NCBI GenBank assembly: GCA_014529385.2 | Contig: CM043962.1 | Span: 47,943,098 to 48,007,097, forward strand | DNA: 64,000 bases | Direction of reading: 5' to 3' | Origin: Adiantum capillus-veneris | Lineage: Eukaryota > Streptophyta > Polypodiopsida > Polypodiales > Pteridaceae | Shown: positions 44,150 to 55,222 of the stretch, piece after piece | Numbering within the stretch: the stretch's first letter is position 1 | Layout of the letters: each line of letters starts with the position of its first letter | Position numbers and translations under genes: made by a program | The notes under the pieces: generated by a model | Told to the model about the DNA's origin: nothing | What the model saw: the letters and a program-made list of their open reading frames with translations, nothing else | Database searches by the model: none

Positions 44150-45160
44150 GAAGAGGAACCTCTCTTTTCTTTATGAAGCACAAAACTTAGAAATTGAATG
44201 GTTGAAATGCAATAAAAACATGATGCACTTATAGAAAATGAAACATGGACTTTATGGGATTTGCCTCCCGAGAAAAGGCCATTGGTACAAAGTGGGTTTA
44301 CAAGTAGAAATATAAGTCGGATGGTGATATTGGTCGCTACAAGGCTAAACCTGTTGCAAAGGTTATGCACAACAGGCATTTACTATGAAAAGACTTTTAC
44401 TCCCACTTGTTGTATGACTATTGTTCATTTTCTATGTGTATTGGCATCTCACTTTGGATGGAATGTACATCAATTAGTCATTGTTACCTTTCTTGAATGG
44501 TGATATGTTTGAGGAAGTATATATAATGTAGCCTTGCGGGTTTGTGAAGAAAGAACCACAAAAGAAAGTGTACAAATATAAGAAAGCTTTATATGGATTG
44601 AAGTAGTCTCCTCGTGCTTGGTATGAGTAAGCTAACACTCATTTGGTTAAACAAGGATTTTGTAACAACCCAATTGAAATCGTTTTGTATGTCAAACATT
44701 AGGGTGATGTATATCTCATTGTCATTTTGTATATAGATTATGTAGATAATAAACTGATTACTCATCTAAATGAGACACACATTGTTGAGAATTCAAGATT
44801 GAATTGAATGCTACTTTAAGACGAAAGACTTGGGGTTTGCATCATTACTTGGGCATATAGTTTAAGCAGTGTGATGGAGGTACGCTTTGTGTCAAGCAAA
44901 AGACATAGAGACATTACTATGTAAGTTTGGGACTTGAGGACTACAAAACTATTGCTACTCCATTACATGTTTGAAATTGAGTATTCAGGATGCTGGAGTT
45001 CTTTGGATGTCACTCTTTATCAGTTGGATGCCTTATTTATGTATGCAATATGAGGTCATATATTCACTTTGTAGTTTCACAGAATAACAGATTTATGTAG
45101 CATAGCGTCTAAGCATTGGCAAGCCATTAAAAGGATCTTTCGCTACTTGAGTGACACTTG
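44150..45160 (+). pseudogene. Copia reverse transcriptase remnant, element E
   Basis: Blocks in order: a degraded first RT block (KVGLQVE), GYAQQAF, LASHFGWNVHQLVIVTF, KKALYGLK-stop-SPRAWYE, THLVKQGF and VILYIDYVDNKLIT. The catalytic Y-V-D-D is disrupted (YIDYVDNK). Many stops; inactive. Confidence 0.85.
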
Positions 45161-45199
45161 ATATCTTGGGTTGTTTTATCCTAAGGTAGGATCATTGCA

Positions 45200-45690
45200 A
45201 ATAGATTTGCATGCTCGGATTGGGCTTGTTGTTGTTATGACATATAAGTTTCCATAAGTGGTTTTTGTTTCATGTTTGACAGTCATGAGTATCATGGTCA
45301 AGCAAGAAGAAACCTACTTTGGCCTATTCCAGTTGGTAGGCTAAGTAGAGGGTAGTCTTTATAGCTACAATTGAGTGTGTATGGCTCAAATGCCTTATGG
45401 TTGATTTGGATGTTGGGACGGGATACTACCAACATTATCTACATTGATAGTCAAAGCGAATTGACAGTTGCATGGAACCCATTTTTTCATGCTTGGACAA
45501 AGCACATTGAGGTGCATTATCATTATGTCAGGGAGAGACTCTCAACATGAGAGATTAGCTTGGCTTATGTGCCAACACATAACAACCTTGAGATATGTTC
45601 ACAAAGGTAGTGCCTTGTTGAGAAGCTCGAAGCTTTCTGCCAAGCTTTGGGCTTGCCTCCCTTTGTGGATTGATCATTGTCTTAGGGCTT
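45200..45690 (+). pseudogene. Copia RNase H remnant, element E
   Basis: The strand matches the D1 RNase H in order (IYIDSQSELTVAWNPFFHAW; TKHIEVHYHYVRERLST; LTKAL-type end) but with stops and shifts. A long shadow frame at 45468-45851 is not a gene. Confidence 0.75.
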
Positions 45691-45749
45691 GGCAGTTCCC
45701 TATACACTATGTGCTAGCTCTCATTCACCGCATCACACCTAGGAGGGAT

Positions 45750-45811
45750 TGTCACCATATATGTGATAGTGATGAGTGTGAACACACTTATGACCATCGA
45801 CTTCCGGCACT
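45750..45811 (+). repeat. Truncated 3' LTR of copia element E
   Basis: GGAGGGAT precedes TGTCACCATATATGTGATAG at 45750, matching the first part of the family LTR. Similarity stops near 45811, where the LINE begins. Confidence 0.65.
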
Positions 45812-45857
45812 TGCAAGGGTTATTCTTCTTCAACAAGGTCCACAACCATAGTAGAAA

Positions 45858-46440
45858 ATGATCCAAAAATCTCCTAAGTATGGAGATAGCAACACAAGCA
45901 CTCAACCAATGACATTGGAAACCATGATCATGGCATCCTTGGTATCATTGCAAGAGACCGTAAACAAACAAGGTGAAGACTTGTGGGCACTTGCAATGGA
46001 GAATGACACCCTAAGGGTTCTTGTGGTTGAGAATGAGAATCTCAAGAGGACACTTGAGATGCAAACAACACGTTTGATGCATCTTGAAGAGGAAGTCAAG
46101 GAATGTAAATGCCCTCTTGTGGACTTGAATGCTTTGAAAGAGCACATGACCATGTATTGGAGGAGGAGAAATTTGACACCATGAGTCGGGATGTATTCGT
46201 CATAGAAAATGTATGCACAAACAAGTCTTGGGCTGATGTACGTGGTAGCAATGTGGTTCCTAATTCCTCCCTCGTGGAAGCTATGGCTCAAACAAAGAAT
46301 GTTGAAAATGTGGATGTAGAAGAGTTGAGGGAACGGGAGCGACGCTCCAAGAACGTTGTTATTCGTGGGATTCCCAAAGAGAAATTAGAGAGACCTCCTT
46401 CTCTTTCCATTGTTATTGTCAAAATCCAGTTTGGCATGTG
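45858..46440 (+). pseudogene. LINE ORF1-like protein remnant
   Basis: The frame from 45858 carries a predicted coiled coil (heptad-like ENDTLRVLVVENENLKRTLE and MQTTRLMHLEEEVKE). A second frame from 46109 continues with a charged stretch (ELRERERRSKNVVIRGIPKE) that resembles the entry to an RNA-binding segment of LINE ORF1 proteins. A frame break separates them. No zinc knuckle is seen. Confidence 0.5.
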
Positions 46441-46746
46441 AGGAGTTATCGTTTATGGAGCACATAGAGTGGGTAAGCAAGGAGCTCCTTGCTCGGGAGA
46501 ACGGCCAATTGTATGCACCATGCCGGATGAGACCAAACAAAAGATTATCCTTGACAATAGTTGGATCTATTTGAGGGATACAAAATATTTTGTATGTGAA
46601 GATTGCACTATTAAAAGCGACAAAATATGCATCGCAAGGCATATGAGGAGAAAAACAAGGAGATCTCTCATGAAGAAAATGTGCCAAAGGAGGATGTAAG
46701 TCCCTCGAGAAAATAAGAATTTGTAACCTATGAGGACGAGTTACAA

Positions 46747-47490
46747 TTGAAAGTATGCTTTTGGAATTGCAACGGATACCTATGGAATGCGGGGGTTGGC
46801 ATTGATTTACTAACAAGCAAAGCCGATGTTGTACTTCTTGTTGAAACACAAAGGATTAATGGGTTGGAGGATTACAATGTATATTCATTGATGTGGTCAA
46901 AGAATCTCAAGCAACAAAGAGAGCAAGGAGGGGTAGCATGTATGGTTAAGAAAGGATTAAAAGATTTTGTATCAATTGTGAAAGATGACAAGCACAAGCG
47001 TTATGTATGGCTGAAATTATGACACCAAAAAGAGCACCCATTTTCTTAGCCGGTTGCTACATTCCTCATCATGATTCCCCCTTTTATGCTTGCATGGATA
47101 GAGATAAGCCATTTTTTTATTTAGAGGAGGATATTGCTTATTTTAAAGGTGGATGTTATTGTCTTTGGGGATATGAATGATTGCACAAAAACATTGCAAC
47201 ATGATACTCAACAATTTGATATGCTATACATTTCAAGGGAGTTGGAGGAAGTTCACTTGTATGATCATACTTCAATGGATGAGAAAGAGCCAGAGCATTA
47301 TGGAAATTTACTTTTACATATATGTAATAGCATGGGTATGCTCATTGCCAATGGTGTATCTTTTTGGAGTAGAACCAATGGATTTACATGTAGAAAACAT
47401 AATGGAGCTAGTGTGATTGACCATATGCTACTCTGCAAAGCCATCATGTATTGCATAAAGAGTTTTACACTTGGCCAATGGACCTCATGA
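46747..47490 (+). pseudogene. LINE AP-endonuclease domain, broken
   Basis: In intact LINEs this enzyme nicks target DNA to prime reverse transcription. Visible motifs: VCFWNCNGYLWN (N of the active site), VVLLVETQ (catalytic Glu), VIVFGDMNDC (G-D-x-N) and GASVIDHMLLC (terminal Asp-His region). The frame is interrupted by stops at about 47020-47130, and the stretch after 47490 is in another frame. Confidence 0.8.
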
Positions 47491-47675
47491 TCAGTCCATC
47501 GGACCTTCTGTATTGACCTTGCATGTGGAGAAGCAACTAAGCACGATAATCTCAGCCAAAGGGAAGAGAAGTTATAACTATGTATGGATTTCAAACTGGC
47601 ACCCATGTACATTGAAACGGTTGAGCAAAAGTTATGGATAACAAAGATTCAATATGACGCACCATTGGAAACTAA

Positions 47676-49388
47676 ATGGGAAGCTTTCAAGAAAGTTATT
47701 TGTTCTTGTGCAGAAGAATTCTTTTCCATATAGATATCCAAGGTATCAACAAAGATAGATCACGCAAAAGGTGGTTTGATAAAGAATGGCAAGATGCTCA
47801 AAAGTCCTTGATAAAGCTTGATGCAACTATGGATAAAGAAAACTATCAAAGTCATTTGCATACATACAAGGCATTGATGCAAAAAAAGAGAAGAAGATGG
47901 GAAGTAAAGCAACAATTGTTTCAAGTCTAAGGAAAGGCACATGCATGTGGAAGATTTTGGAGAAACTTGAGGGAAAGCGGGTTGAGAGTTTTGGTAACTT
48001 GAGTCTTATGGAGATGTACACACATTGTAGGCAACTATTTGAGCAACCAAATGCTATTGAGGATGTATATGGTGGACTCAAAAAGTTGGCCACTCGCAAA
48101 CGGGGAGATCTTCAAGGTATCAAGACGGAAATGATTAAATTGACGGGAGATTTTACACATGAGTGGATGTGTGATATGTTCAACCTTGCACTTCAACATG
48201 GTATGCCTTATGATTGGAGTACTAATTGGTTCAAACCTTTGCATAAAGGAGGGGATGTAAAGAATGTAAATAAGTATTGAACTATAATGATCGGGTCTCT
48301 CATGGCAACAATGTTTGGGTGCATAATGGAGATAAAATTGAGTGATTGGGTTGAAGACAATGGCAAGCGTGCAAAAAGACAAGCGGGTTTTTGTCGATGC
48401 CATAGCACCATTGATCATCTTGTCACTCTTCGTGTTCTCATGGAGGAAAGTCGGTTGAAAGGCAAGCAATTTTATTGTTGCTTTGTGGATTTTAAGAAAG
48501 TATTTGATATGATTCCACATAGCAATTTGTGGAGAAGGATGGAAGAACTCCAAGTGCCAAGTGAGTTTATGCTTGCGATTTCTCGAATTTATGAGAAGGT
48601 GATGTGTCAATTACACATGGGAAGAGGAATTTTAGAAATTTTTGCAAGCACTATTGGGGTTTGAACAACGATGTCCGTTGTCACCTACTCTCTTTGGTCT
48701 ATGCATTGACCAATTTGAACAAATGGTACTTGACTTTATGCAAGAAGAAGGCACTGAAGAGGTCACTATTTGCAATGCGATAATCATGCTTTTGTTGTAT
48801 GTGAATGATGTAGTGCTTCTAGCACACACTTTAGAGGATGCACAAAAGCTTATGGTTGTCCTTGAGAACTTTTGCTTGCATAGTGGGCTGATTGTGAATG
48901 AATCCAAGACAAAGGTTATGCTTTTGATAACTAACCATAAGGAGAAGCCATGCATTGTGTACAACAATGAGACACTTGAAGTTGCTAAGAGCTTTAGCTA
49001 CCTTGGTCTCAAGGTTCCGTTCAATCACAAGTGGAATGAATGTGCTATGTGTCATTTGGAAGCGGGAAAGAGAGCATATTATGCATTTGAGAACATGTGT
49101 AATGCAGGAAACATCAAGTGTTGGGTTCTCAAGAAGTACCTTTTTGATGCATTGGTGACACCGGTTCTTCTTTATGGAGTTGAACTGTGGGGCGGGAGCA
49201 TCTCAAAGTCTACTTGGAAAGAGTTTGAGAATGTCCAAAAGCGTTTTCTTACAAACTTTCTCCAAGTTAAGACACAAACACCTTTTATGCTCCTAGTTCT
49301 TGAGTCGGGATTTCTTCCAATTGAGGTTATGGGCATGGAAAGTGTTATGGAGTACATGATAAAGATGCGTCAAAACCCCTCACATTGA
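47676..49388 (+). pseudogene. LINE reverse transcriptase, broken, YVND active site
   Basis: Frames at 47676-47930 (linker; SRKRWFDKEWQDAQKSL), 47897-48280, 48287-48664 and 48642-49388 together give the RT. Motifs: NWFKPLHKGGD, RQAGFCRCHSTIDHL, CCFVDFKKVFDMIPH (catalytic Asp), QRCPLSPTLFGLCID, and LLYVNDVVLLAHTLEDA, where the usual Y-A-D-D reads Y-V-N-D, replacing a metal-binding Asp. KSFSYLGLKV and VTPVLLYGVELWG follow, typical of the thumb region. Stops at 48278 and 48662 also disable it. Confidence 0.85.
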
Positions 49389-49448
49389 CTTCCTACAGAT
49401 GCATAGGAAGCAAGAAAAAAAGTTCAAAAGATTCATAAAAGCAAGATC

Positions 49449-49772
49449 TTGAGCACGGGATGGATGCAAGACATAAAGAAGTCTTTTGGGAGATGGGATG
49501 CATTACACTTGCTATATGATGCTTCAATCGATTCCCAAGTGAATGAAGCTTTTCTACCACACCAATGTATTACGGCTTGGGAGAAATTCGGTGGGTCGCG
49601 CTTCATACATTACACCACCCATATTGCCACCAACTACAAGACCATGTTCTTTGTTGAAAGAGTAAACCGTACTCACACTTACATGCTTGAGCCTATCCCC
49701 TTGTCAGCGATATGCACTATCGCAACCATTCGCAAGACATGGCATTGGGGCAAATGGAGAAGAGTCAAATAG
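49449..49772 (+). pseudogene. LINE C-terminal region remnant
   Basis: The 107-codon frame (FGRWDALHLLYDASIDSQ; ITTHIATNYKTMFFV-like) follows the RT and probably belongs to its C-terminus. No zinc motif is complete. No other function is suggested. Confidence 0.45.
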
Positions 49773-50041
49773 ATTGTGCACATCACGCTCACTGCAAGTT
49801 CGAGAGTCTGAGTACCACACACTACTAGAGTGCTCAGCTTTAGGTCACATCTAACTTGCTTCTCTCACATTTTTAGCCATGACTTAGACCTACACACTTT
49901 CCTCTCCTAGCCATAGTGTGGGCTCTCCATTGCCACTCTCATCACCACAATTTTGGAGCATCGAGAGTCACTCATTAGCCATACACATATACGTCACATG
50001 TAACTTTGGTCCCATAGGTCATATTTGACCTAAGAGGCGGA

Positions 50042-50047
50042 TAATAA

Positions 50048-50087
<40 letters not shown>

Positions 50088-50162
50088 CATATAAATATAT
50101 AAATATAAATATAAATATATATATGTATACATCTCTCTCCTTCTCTCCTTCTCTCCTTCTCA

Positions 50163-50194
<32 letters not shown>

Positions 50195-50206
50195 TGTGTG
50201 TGCGTG
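50042..50206. repeat. (CT)n, (ATCT)n, (AT)n and (GT)n microsatellite cluster
   Basis: A mixture of CT, TATC, AT, TCTCCT and TG repeats fills the gap between the LINE and the copia LTR at 50207. Confidence 0.95.
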
Positions 50207-50433
50207 TGTTGGAAATAGGGTTGCAAGGAAACACACAGCTTGGAGAAAATGCAAAAGCTCAAGGCACACAACATAGAGTAGTATTTCTTAGTGCATATTG
50301 GGAAGATGAGTTAGTCCTAGAGTGATGGACGTATATACAATGCACAGGGGAAAAAACCTCCTAGTGAGGGAAAAAATTCCCCGGCAGTCCTAAGTGTGCT
50401 TACACACATCACTATCACATGTATATGGTAACA
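50207..50433 (-). repeat. 3' LTR of copia element D2 (227 bp)
   Basis: On the plus strand it starts TGTTGGAAATAGGG and ends TATATGGTAACA, the reverse complement of the D1 LTR structure, and is again 227 bp. Confidence 0.85.
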
Positions 50434-51000
50434 AACCGCTCTTGGGAGTGATGCAGTGAACGAGAGCTAGCACATAGTGTATAGGAATGTGATGCCTTTG
50501 TGAACACATCTGCAAGATTGTCTTGTGTTGGCACACAAGCCAAGCTAATCTTACCTGCTGAGAGTCTTCCCTTGACATAGTGATAATGCACCTCAACGTG
50601 CTTTGTGCGAGCATGGATAATTGGGTTCCTCGCAACTGCCAATGTGCTTTGACTATCAGTGTAGATGATGTTGGCACTGTCTTGTCCAACACCCAAATCA
50701 TCCATAAGGCGTATGAACCATACACACTCAACCATAGCTGTGAAGAATGCCATGTACTCAGTCTCATAACTGGAAGCGGCCACAATAGGTTGCTTCTTGC
50801 TCAACCATGATATGCATGAACTGCCGAGCATGAAACAAAAACCACTTGTGGATACTTGTATGTCAAAACAACCAGCCCAATCTAAGTTTGAAAAAGCATG
50901 TAAATTTGGCAGTAATGACCTCCCCTTGGGATAAAACAACCCAAGATGTAAAGTGCTACTCAAGTAGCTAAAAATACTCTTGGCAGCCTGCCAATGGTTA
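50434..51000 (-). pseudogene. Copia RNase H, element D2
   Basis: The frame from 50963 leftwards reads STLHLGLFYPKG, STSGFCFMLGSSCISW, VAASSYETEYMAFFTA, IIYTDSQSTLAVARNP and IHARTKHVEVHYHYVKG, an almost complete copia RNase H with its Asp/Glu residues. Its start continues across the solo LTR at 51001-51709 (HWQAAKSIF on the left, FMHSPGS on the right). Confidence 0.9.
50996..51000. repeat. 5-bp target-site duplication GGTTA (left)
   Basis: GGTTA precedes TGTTAAG at 51001 and recurs at 51710-51714 right after CCTAACA. Confidence 0.9.
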
Positions 51001-51709
51001 TGTTAAGTATGGAACCTGATTTACCCCTTTTAATTTTTTGTGGTAAAAACGCACATTTGTAAGGCCCCCATTATGAGGAGAAGCCATCTTGCATGAAGGA
51101 AAATCACTCGCCGAAAATAAAAATCACTCGTTGGAAACCAAAATTTTCACGGCCGGAATATTCCTTTTCACTGGAATATTATGGCCAGACGGCGGTCGAA
51201 AAGTGGTCGAAAAACGACCTGTTGGTTGGTCGGTGGTCGAAAGTCAATGGCCAGTGGCCGGTGGCCGAATTCAAAAGCGGACTTGTCTTCTCAAGGGCGG
51301 CCACACATGGGTGGATTGGAGGGTCCGATTTGGACTCATCTACACAAGGGCTGCTACACATGGCTGCCTCTCATGAGAGAGGGCAGCCCTTTTGGCCTAT
51401 AAAAGGAGACCATTTCTACACACATTTCATGTGAAGTTGATGCAACAAGGTGGGTGTGAGGTGGTGAGAGTGAAGCAAGGCGGGAGCTCTATTAAGGGTA
51501 TAATCCTTTTGTAAACTACTTCTTGTTTTGAAGTACTAAAGCCATTGAGTGGCTGCTTTTACGTGGACGTAGCCCACATTGGGTGAACCACATATATCGT
51601 GTGTACTCTCTCTCTCTCTCTACTCTATAATCTCTTGCGTGTGAAATCTATCTCTCTCCATTAAATAATCTACTCAAATATCTATTTAGCTACGTCATAT
51701 TTCCTAACA
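51001..51709 (+). mobile_element. Solo LTR (family C), 709 bp
   Basis: It starts TGTTAAGTATGG, ends TTTCCTAACA and is flanked by perfect GGTTA duplications. It shares TTTGTAAGGCC, ATGAGGAGAAGCCA and GGCCGGAATATTCC with the solo LTR at 17284-18022. A TATAAAAGG at about 51400 could be the promoter TATA box of the LTR. Frames within are not genes. Confidence 0.9.
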
Positions 51710-51714
51710 GGTTA

Positions 51715-52640
51715 GACCCTGGACTATGCATAAATTTGCTAACTTATGAGACTACAAATTGAACATCAGGCTGCATGTTGCATAATACATAAGGCATGCA
51801 ACAAAAATTTGGTAAAGAGTGACATCTACAGGATCACCAACATCATGAAGACTCAATTTTGAACCTATTTCCATGGGAGTAGCAATAGGTTTGTAGTCCT
51901 TAAGTCCAAACTTACATAGCAATGTCTCTATGTAACTTGTTTGACACAAGGAAAATACCACCATCACACTACTTAAACTATATGCCCAATTAATGATGCA
52001 ATAGCTCCAAGTCTTTCACCTTGAAAGTAGCATTCAAATTAGCCTTAAATTCAACAATATGTGTCTCATTCGGTCCAATGATCAACAAATCATCAACATA
52101 AAGAATGATGATGAGAAGTACATCACCTTCATGCTTTATATAAAAAGTGCTTTGTGTTGGACTGTTACAAAAGCCTCGTTTAACCAAATGAGCATCGGAT
52201 TTCTCATACCAAGCACGAGGAGATTGTTTCAACCCATACAAAGATTTCTTACATTTGCACACTTTATCTTCTTGTCCTTTTATGTTACATAATCTTCCTC
52301 AAATATATCACCATTCAAGAAAGCAGTAACAACATTTGATTGATATACATCCCATCCAATATGAGCTGCCAATGCACATAGAAAATGCAGAGTAGCCATA
52401 CGAAAAGTGGGAGCAAAAGTCTCTTCATAATCTATGCCTTTCTACTGTGCATAAGCTTTTGCAACAAGTCGAGCCTTATAGTGATCAACAATCTCACCGT
52501 CCGGCTTATGTTTCAACTTGTAAACCCCACTTCGTACCAATGGACTTTTTGCCAAGAGGCAAATCACACAAAGTCCATGTGTCATTTTCTATAAGTGCAT
52601 CATATTTAGATTGCATGACAGCCATTCAATTTTTTGAATT
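51715..52640 (-). pseudogene. Copia reverse transcriptase, element D2
   Basis: Reading leftwards: first RT blocks near 52620-52380 (degraded), then from 52262 CKKSLYGLKQSPRAWYEK, IILYVDDLLIIGPNE (Y-V-D-D intact), FKVKDLELLHH, and at 51967 SYIETLLCKFGLKDYKPIAT. Stops near 51968-51990 and elsewhere break it. Confidence 0.9.
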
Positions 52641-52753
52641 CTATGCTTCAGCCAAAGACAAAGGTTCCTCAACATCACATAAACTAGAAACAACCAAAGC
52701 ATAACATTGTGATGCATAAGATGCATGGCAAGAACCTGCTGAACGAGTACCAC

Positions 52754-52987
52754 TAGACAAAGGTGCATCCATTTTTTACTCATGCAAAGTATGCACCAAC
52801 CATTTTGGCATACCTCTAGCCTGCTCATTCTCAACCCTTTCCTCATCAAGTACATCATGTACATCTGCATTAGACAAAGGTGCATCCATTTTTTACTCAT
52901 GCAAAGTATGCACCAACCATTTTGGCATACCTCTAGCCTGCTCATTCTCAACCCTTTCCTCATCAAGTACATCATGTACATCTGCAT
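52754..52987 (-). repeat. Exact 117-bp tandem duplication in D2 linker
   Basis: Units 52754-52870 and 52871-52987 appear identical by eye. 117 bp equals 39 codons, and the minus-strand frame reads RGMPKWLVHTL in both copies. Confidence 0.9.
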
Positions 52988-53376
52988 TAGCAATAGGCTG
53001 ATTTGTAACATTTTCAAAAACCCCCATAGGCTGTACATTTTCCTCATTTGAATTTATATTCAAACTACCACCACTGAAAAGAGGCAACATACTTAAATAT
53101 CTTGTGACCTTACATTACTGTCTCTAGTACATGACAGCAAGGGATGAACAAAATCTTCCATAAACACAACATCTCGTGAAACCAAGATACGCTTTGTTTG
53201 CGGATGGTACAACCTGTAACCTTTGCTTTCAATATTGTAATCAACAAAAATGCATTTAACAGCCTTATCATTTAATTTTTTTCTCTGTGTTTGTGGCACC
53301 AAAGCATAAGCCAAACAACAAAAACATGCATGTGATCAATAGATGGCTTCTTATCATGCCATGCTTCATAAGAAGC
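52988..53376 (-). pseudogene. Copia integrase C-terminal region, element D2 (left part)
   Basis: From 53314 leftwards: ALVPQTQRKKLNDKAVKCIF, SKGYRLYHPQTKRILVSRDV and PLLSCTRDSN, matching the D1 integrase C-terminus. It is cut at 53376 by D1; the remainder continues at 58680. Confidence 0.9.
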
Positions 53377-53603
53377 TGTTACCATATACATGTGGTAGTG
53401 ATGTGTGTGAACACACTAGGACCGCCGGGGCATTTTTTCCCTCTTGAGGAGGTTTTTTCCTCTGAGCATTGTATATACGCCCATCACTCTAGGGCTATCC
53501 ATCTTTCCATTGCATACTAAGTAACACACTTTCCATTGTGTGCCTTGAGCTTCCTTCATCTTCTCCAAGTTGTGTGCGTTTCTCTGCAACCCTAATTCCA
53601 ACA
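53377..53603 (+). repeat. 5' LTR of D1 (227 bp)
   Basis: TGTTACCATATACATGTGG ... CCTAATTCCAACA, ending two bases before the PBS. Confidence 0.95.
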
Positions 53604-53605
53604 AT

Positions 53606-53617
53606 TGGTATCAGAGC
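53606..53617 (+). other. Primer-binding site of D1
   Basis: A perfect TGGTATCAGAGC after LTR-CA and AT, complementary to initiator Met-tRNA. Confidence 0.9.
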
Positions 53618-53840
53618 ACGTTGCGTCCTCCCGGGCTTAGTCGCCAGCTGCTTCGGCACACGCCTGCTCACTTTCTCAGATTTCAGTGAGCTTTGGCAAG
53701 CATTTACAGGTCGACAAAATTTTAGGAGAGCTCGTAGATCTTAGTATGCTCAGATTTCTGATTCGGGCTCATTTCGGCCTCCGTTTCCACTACAGGCAGT
53801 ACTGTACAGGCTATTTTGTCATTTTGTGTAAAATTTTTAT

Positions 53841-54090
53841 TAGTGCCATTTTCTGTATAACAGGTGCCTCATAGTCTTCTATGGTTTGTGCTATATAGCA
53901 CGTGTTGTTCCCGCTCCATTTCTCCTATTTTCGGGCAGTTTTCACATCAGGAGCAGCCATGGTATTTTTGTTAGTGTCGTTTTCTGTATAACAGGTGCCT
54001 CATAGTCTTCTACAGTTTGTGCTATATAGCACGTGTTGTTCCCGCTCCATTTCTCTTATTTTCGGGCAGTTTTCACATCAGATGCAACAT
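53841..54090 (+). repeat. Leader tandem duplication (131-bp unit) with twin palindromes
   Basis: Units start at 53841 and 53972 and share TTTCTGTATAACAGGTGCC, TCATAGTCTTCTA and TTTTCGGGCAGTTTTCACAT. Each contains the perfect palindrome GTGCTATATAGCAC (53888-53901 and 54019-54032), present once in the leader of element E. The first unit ends with an ATG-containing GCAGCCATGG that mimics the true gag start. Confidence 0.85.
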
Positions 54091-54095
54091 TTACC

Positions 54096-55222
54096 ATGGT
54101 TGACAACAACATAGATGTGTTCAAGATGTTTGCTGCTGAGGACGGGTTGGATGGGGACAACTAGCCTATGTGGGCTTATATGATGCAGCATGTTCTTGTG
54201 TCAAAGGGCATCTGGAACATTGTGCAGGGCATTGATGTACGTCCTGGTTCTGAGGATGTAGGCGATGTTGAGGATGTTGCAGGTCTTGCTGCAAGGATTG
54301 CTGCTATTAGAGTTGTTTTGCCTACGTAGAACAAGCTCGTTGGGATGTAAAGGATGTACAAGCTCATGCATTGATTGCATTTTCTATGAAGCGCACTATT
54401 GTTCCTCACATCCGTTCAACAAAATCTGCAAAACAGGCTTGGGATATTCTAGCAGGTCTTTATGCAAGCCGCAATGAGGCTAAAATTGCTTTTTTGCGTA
54501 AAGAGCTGGAGTCGAAGATTATGCATGACGAAGATGATATGGACACTTTCCTTGCTAGTGTCAAGGATATCAACGAGCAACTTATTTCTGCAAGTGAAGT
54601 CATTTCAGACAGCTCCCTTGTGCAGACTGTTCTTAATGCCTTACGAGATTCCTACCAGACTTTTGCTAGTACTTGGAGACCGATGACCCAAGGAAATCTT
54701 GAAGTTGTCAAGTTTGATGCATTATGCACATTGCTGTTACAAGAGTCACTTTCCAGAAAAAACAGAACTAGGCAGCGTGCAATTGAACATGCTTTTATTG
54801 CTTCTCAAAGAAAGGGTGGTAACAGCAATGCAGCCACTTCTTATGGTTATGCTGCGAGTGGCAAAACTTCTGTTCCTAATGCTTCTGCTGGCAGCACTTC
54901 GTCGGGAAATTCTGGTGATAAGGGCAAAAAGAAGATGCGTTGCCATTATTGTAAAGCCAATGATCACTTGATCAAGTCGTGTCCTAAGTTGAAGGCCAAA
55001 GAGGCTAAGAAGAAAGAGGGTGGTTCCAGTGCAAATGCGGGTTCCACTACAAATGCAGCCATTGTTGAGTCTTCTGTGAAAGGAGATTGTGTTGCTGATG
55101 TTGATGCAGAATGGGCTTTTAGCGCAGAGTGTACTTACAATCCTGCTGTCCATGATGCATGCTTGTCAGCGCTGCAGATTCACATGTGTGGTATTTCGAT
55201 AGTGGTGCTACAAAGCATATGA
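54096..55222 (+). pseudogene. Copia Gag, element D1
   Basis: It starts ATG GTT GAC (MVDNNIDVFKMFAAED). After an early TAG (about 54162) and a small deletion near 54325, the long frame 54371-55222 gives the nucleocapsid part: LYASRNEAKIAFLRKELESK, ISDSSLVQTVLNALRDSYQT, LLLQESLSRKNRTRQR, and the zinc knuckle CHYCKANDHLIKSC (C-x2-C-x4-H-x4-C complete). Gag formed the particle and bound RNA in the parent. Confidence 0.9.

Larger units (their letters stand above)
40405..45811 (+). mobile_element. Copia element E (Ty1/copia), degraded, same family as D1/D2
   Basis: 5' LTR 40405-40631, PBS, leader, gag remnant to 41558, a replaced central part (41559-43080), then integrase, RT and RNase H remnants and the start of a 3' LTR at 45750 cut by a LINE. 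LTR length (227 bp), the PBS position and all domain sequences match D1. Compared with D1 about 1 kb (end of gag, protease, start of integrase) is missing and foreign sequence lies in its place. It contains many stops. Confidence 0.85.
45812..50040 (+). mobile_element. LINE (non-LTR retrotransposon), inactive
   Basis: An ORF1-like coiled-coil stretch, an AP-endonuclease domain and a reverse transcriptase follow on the plus strand, without LTRs. It cuts the 3' LTR of element E. The 3' end is not marked by a clear poly-A; the sequence leads into (CT)n and AT-rich repeats at 50042. Frames are broken. Clade cannot be assigned with certainty. Confidence 0.8.
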
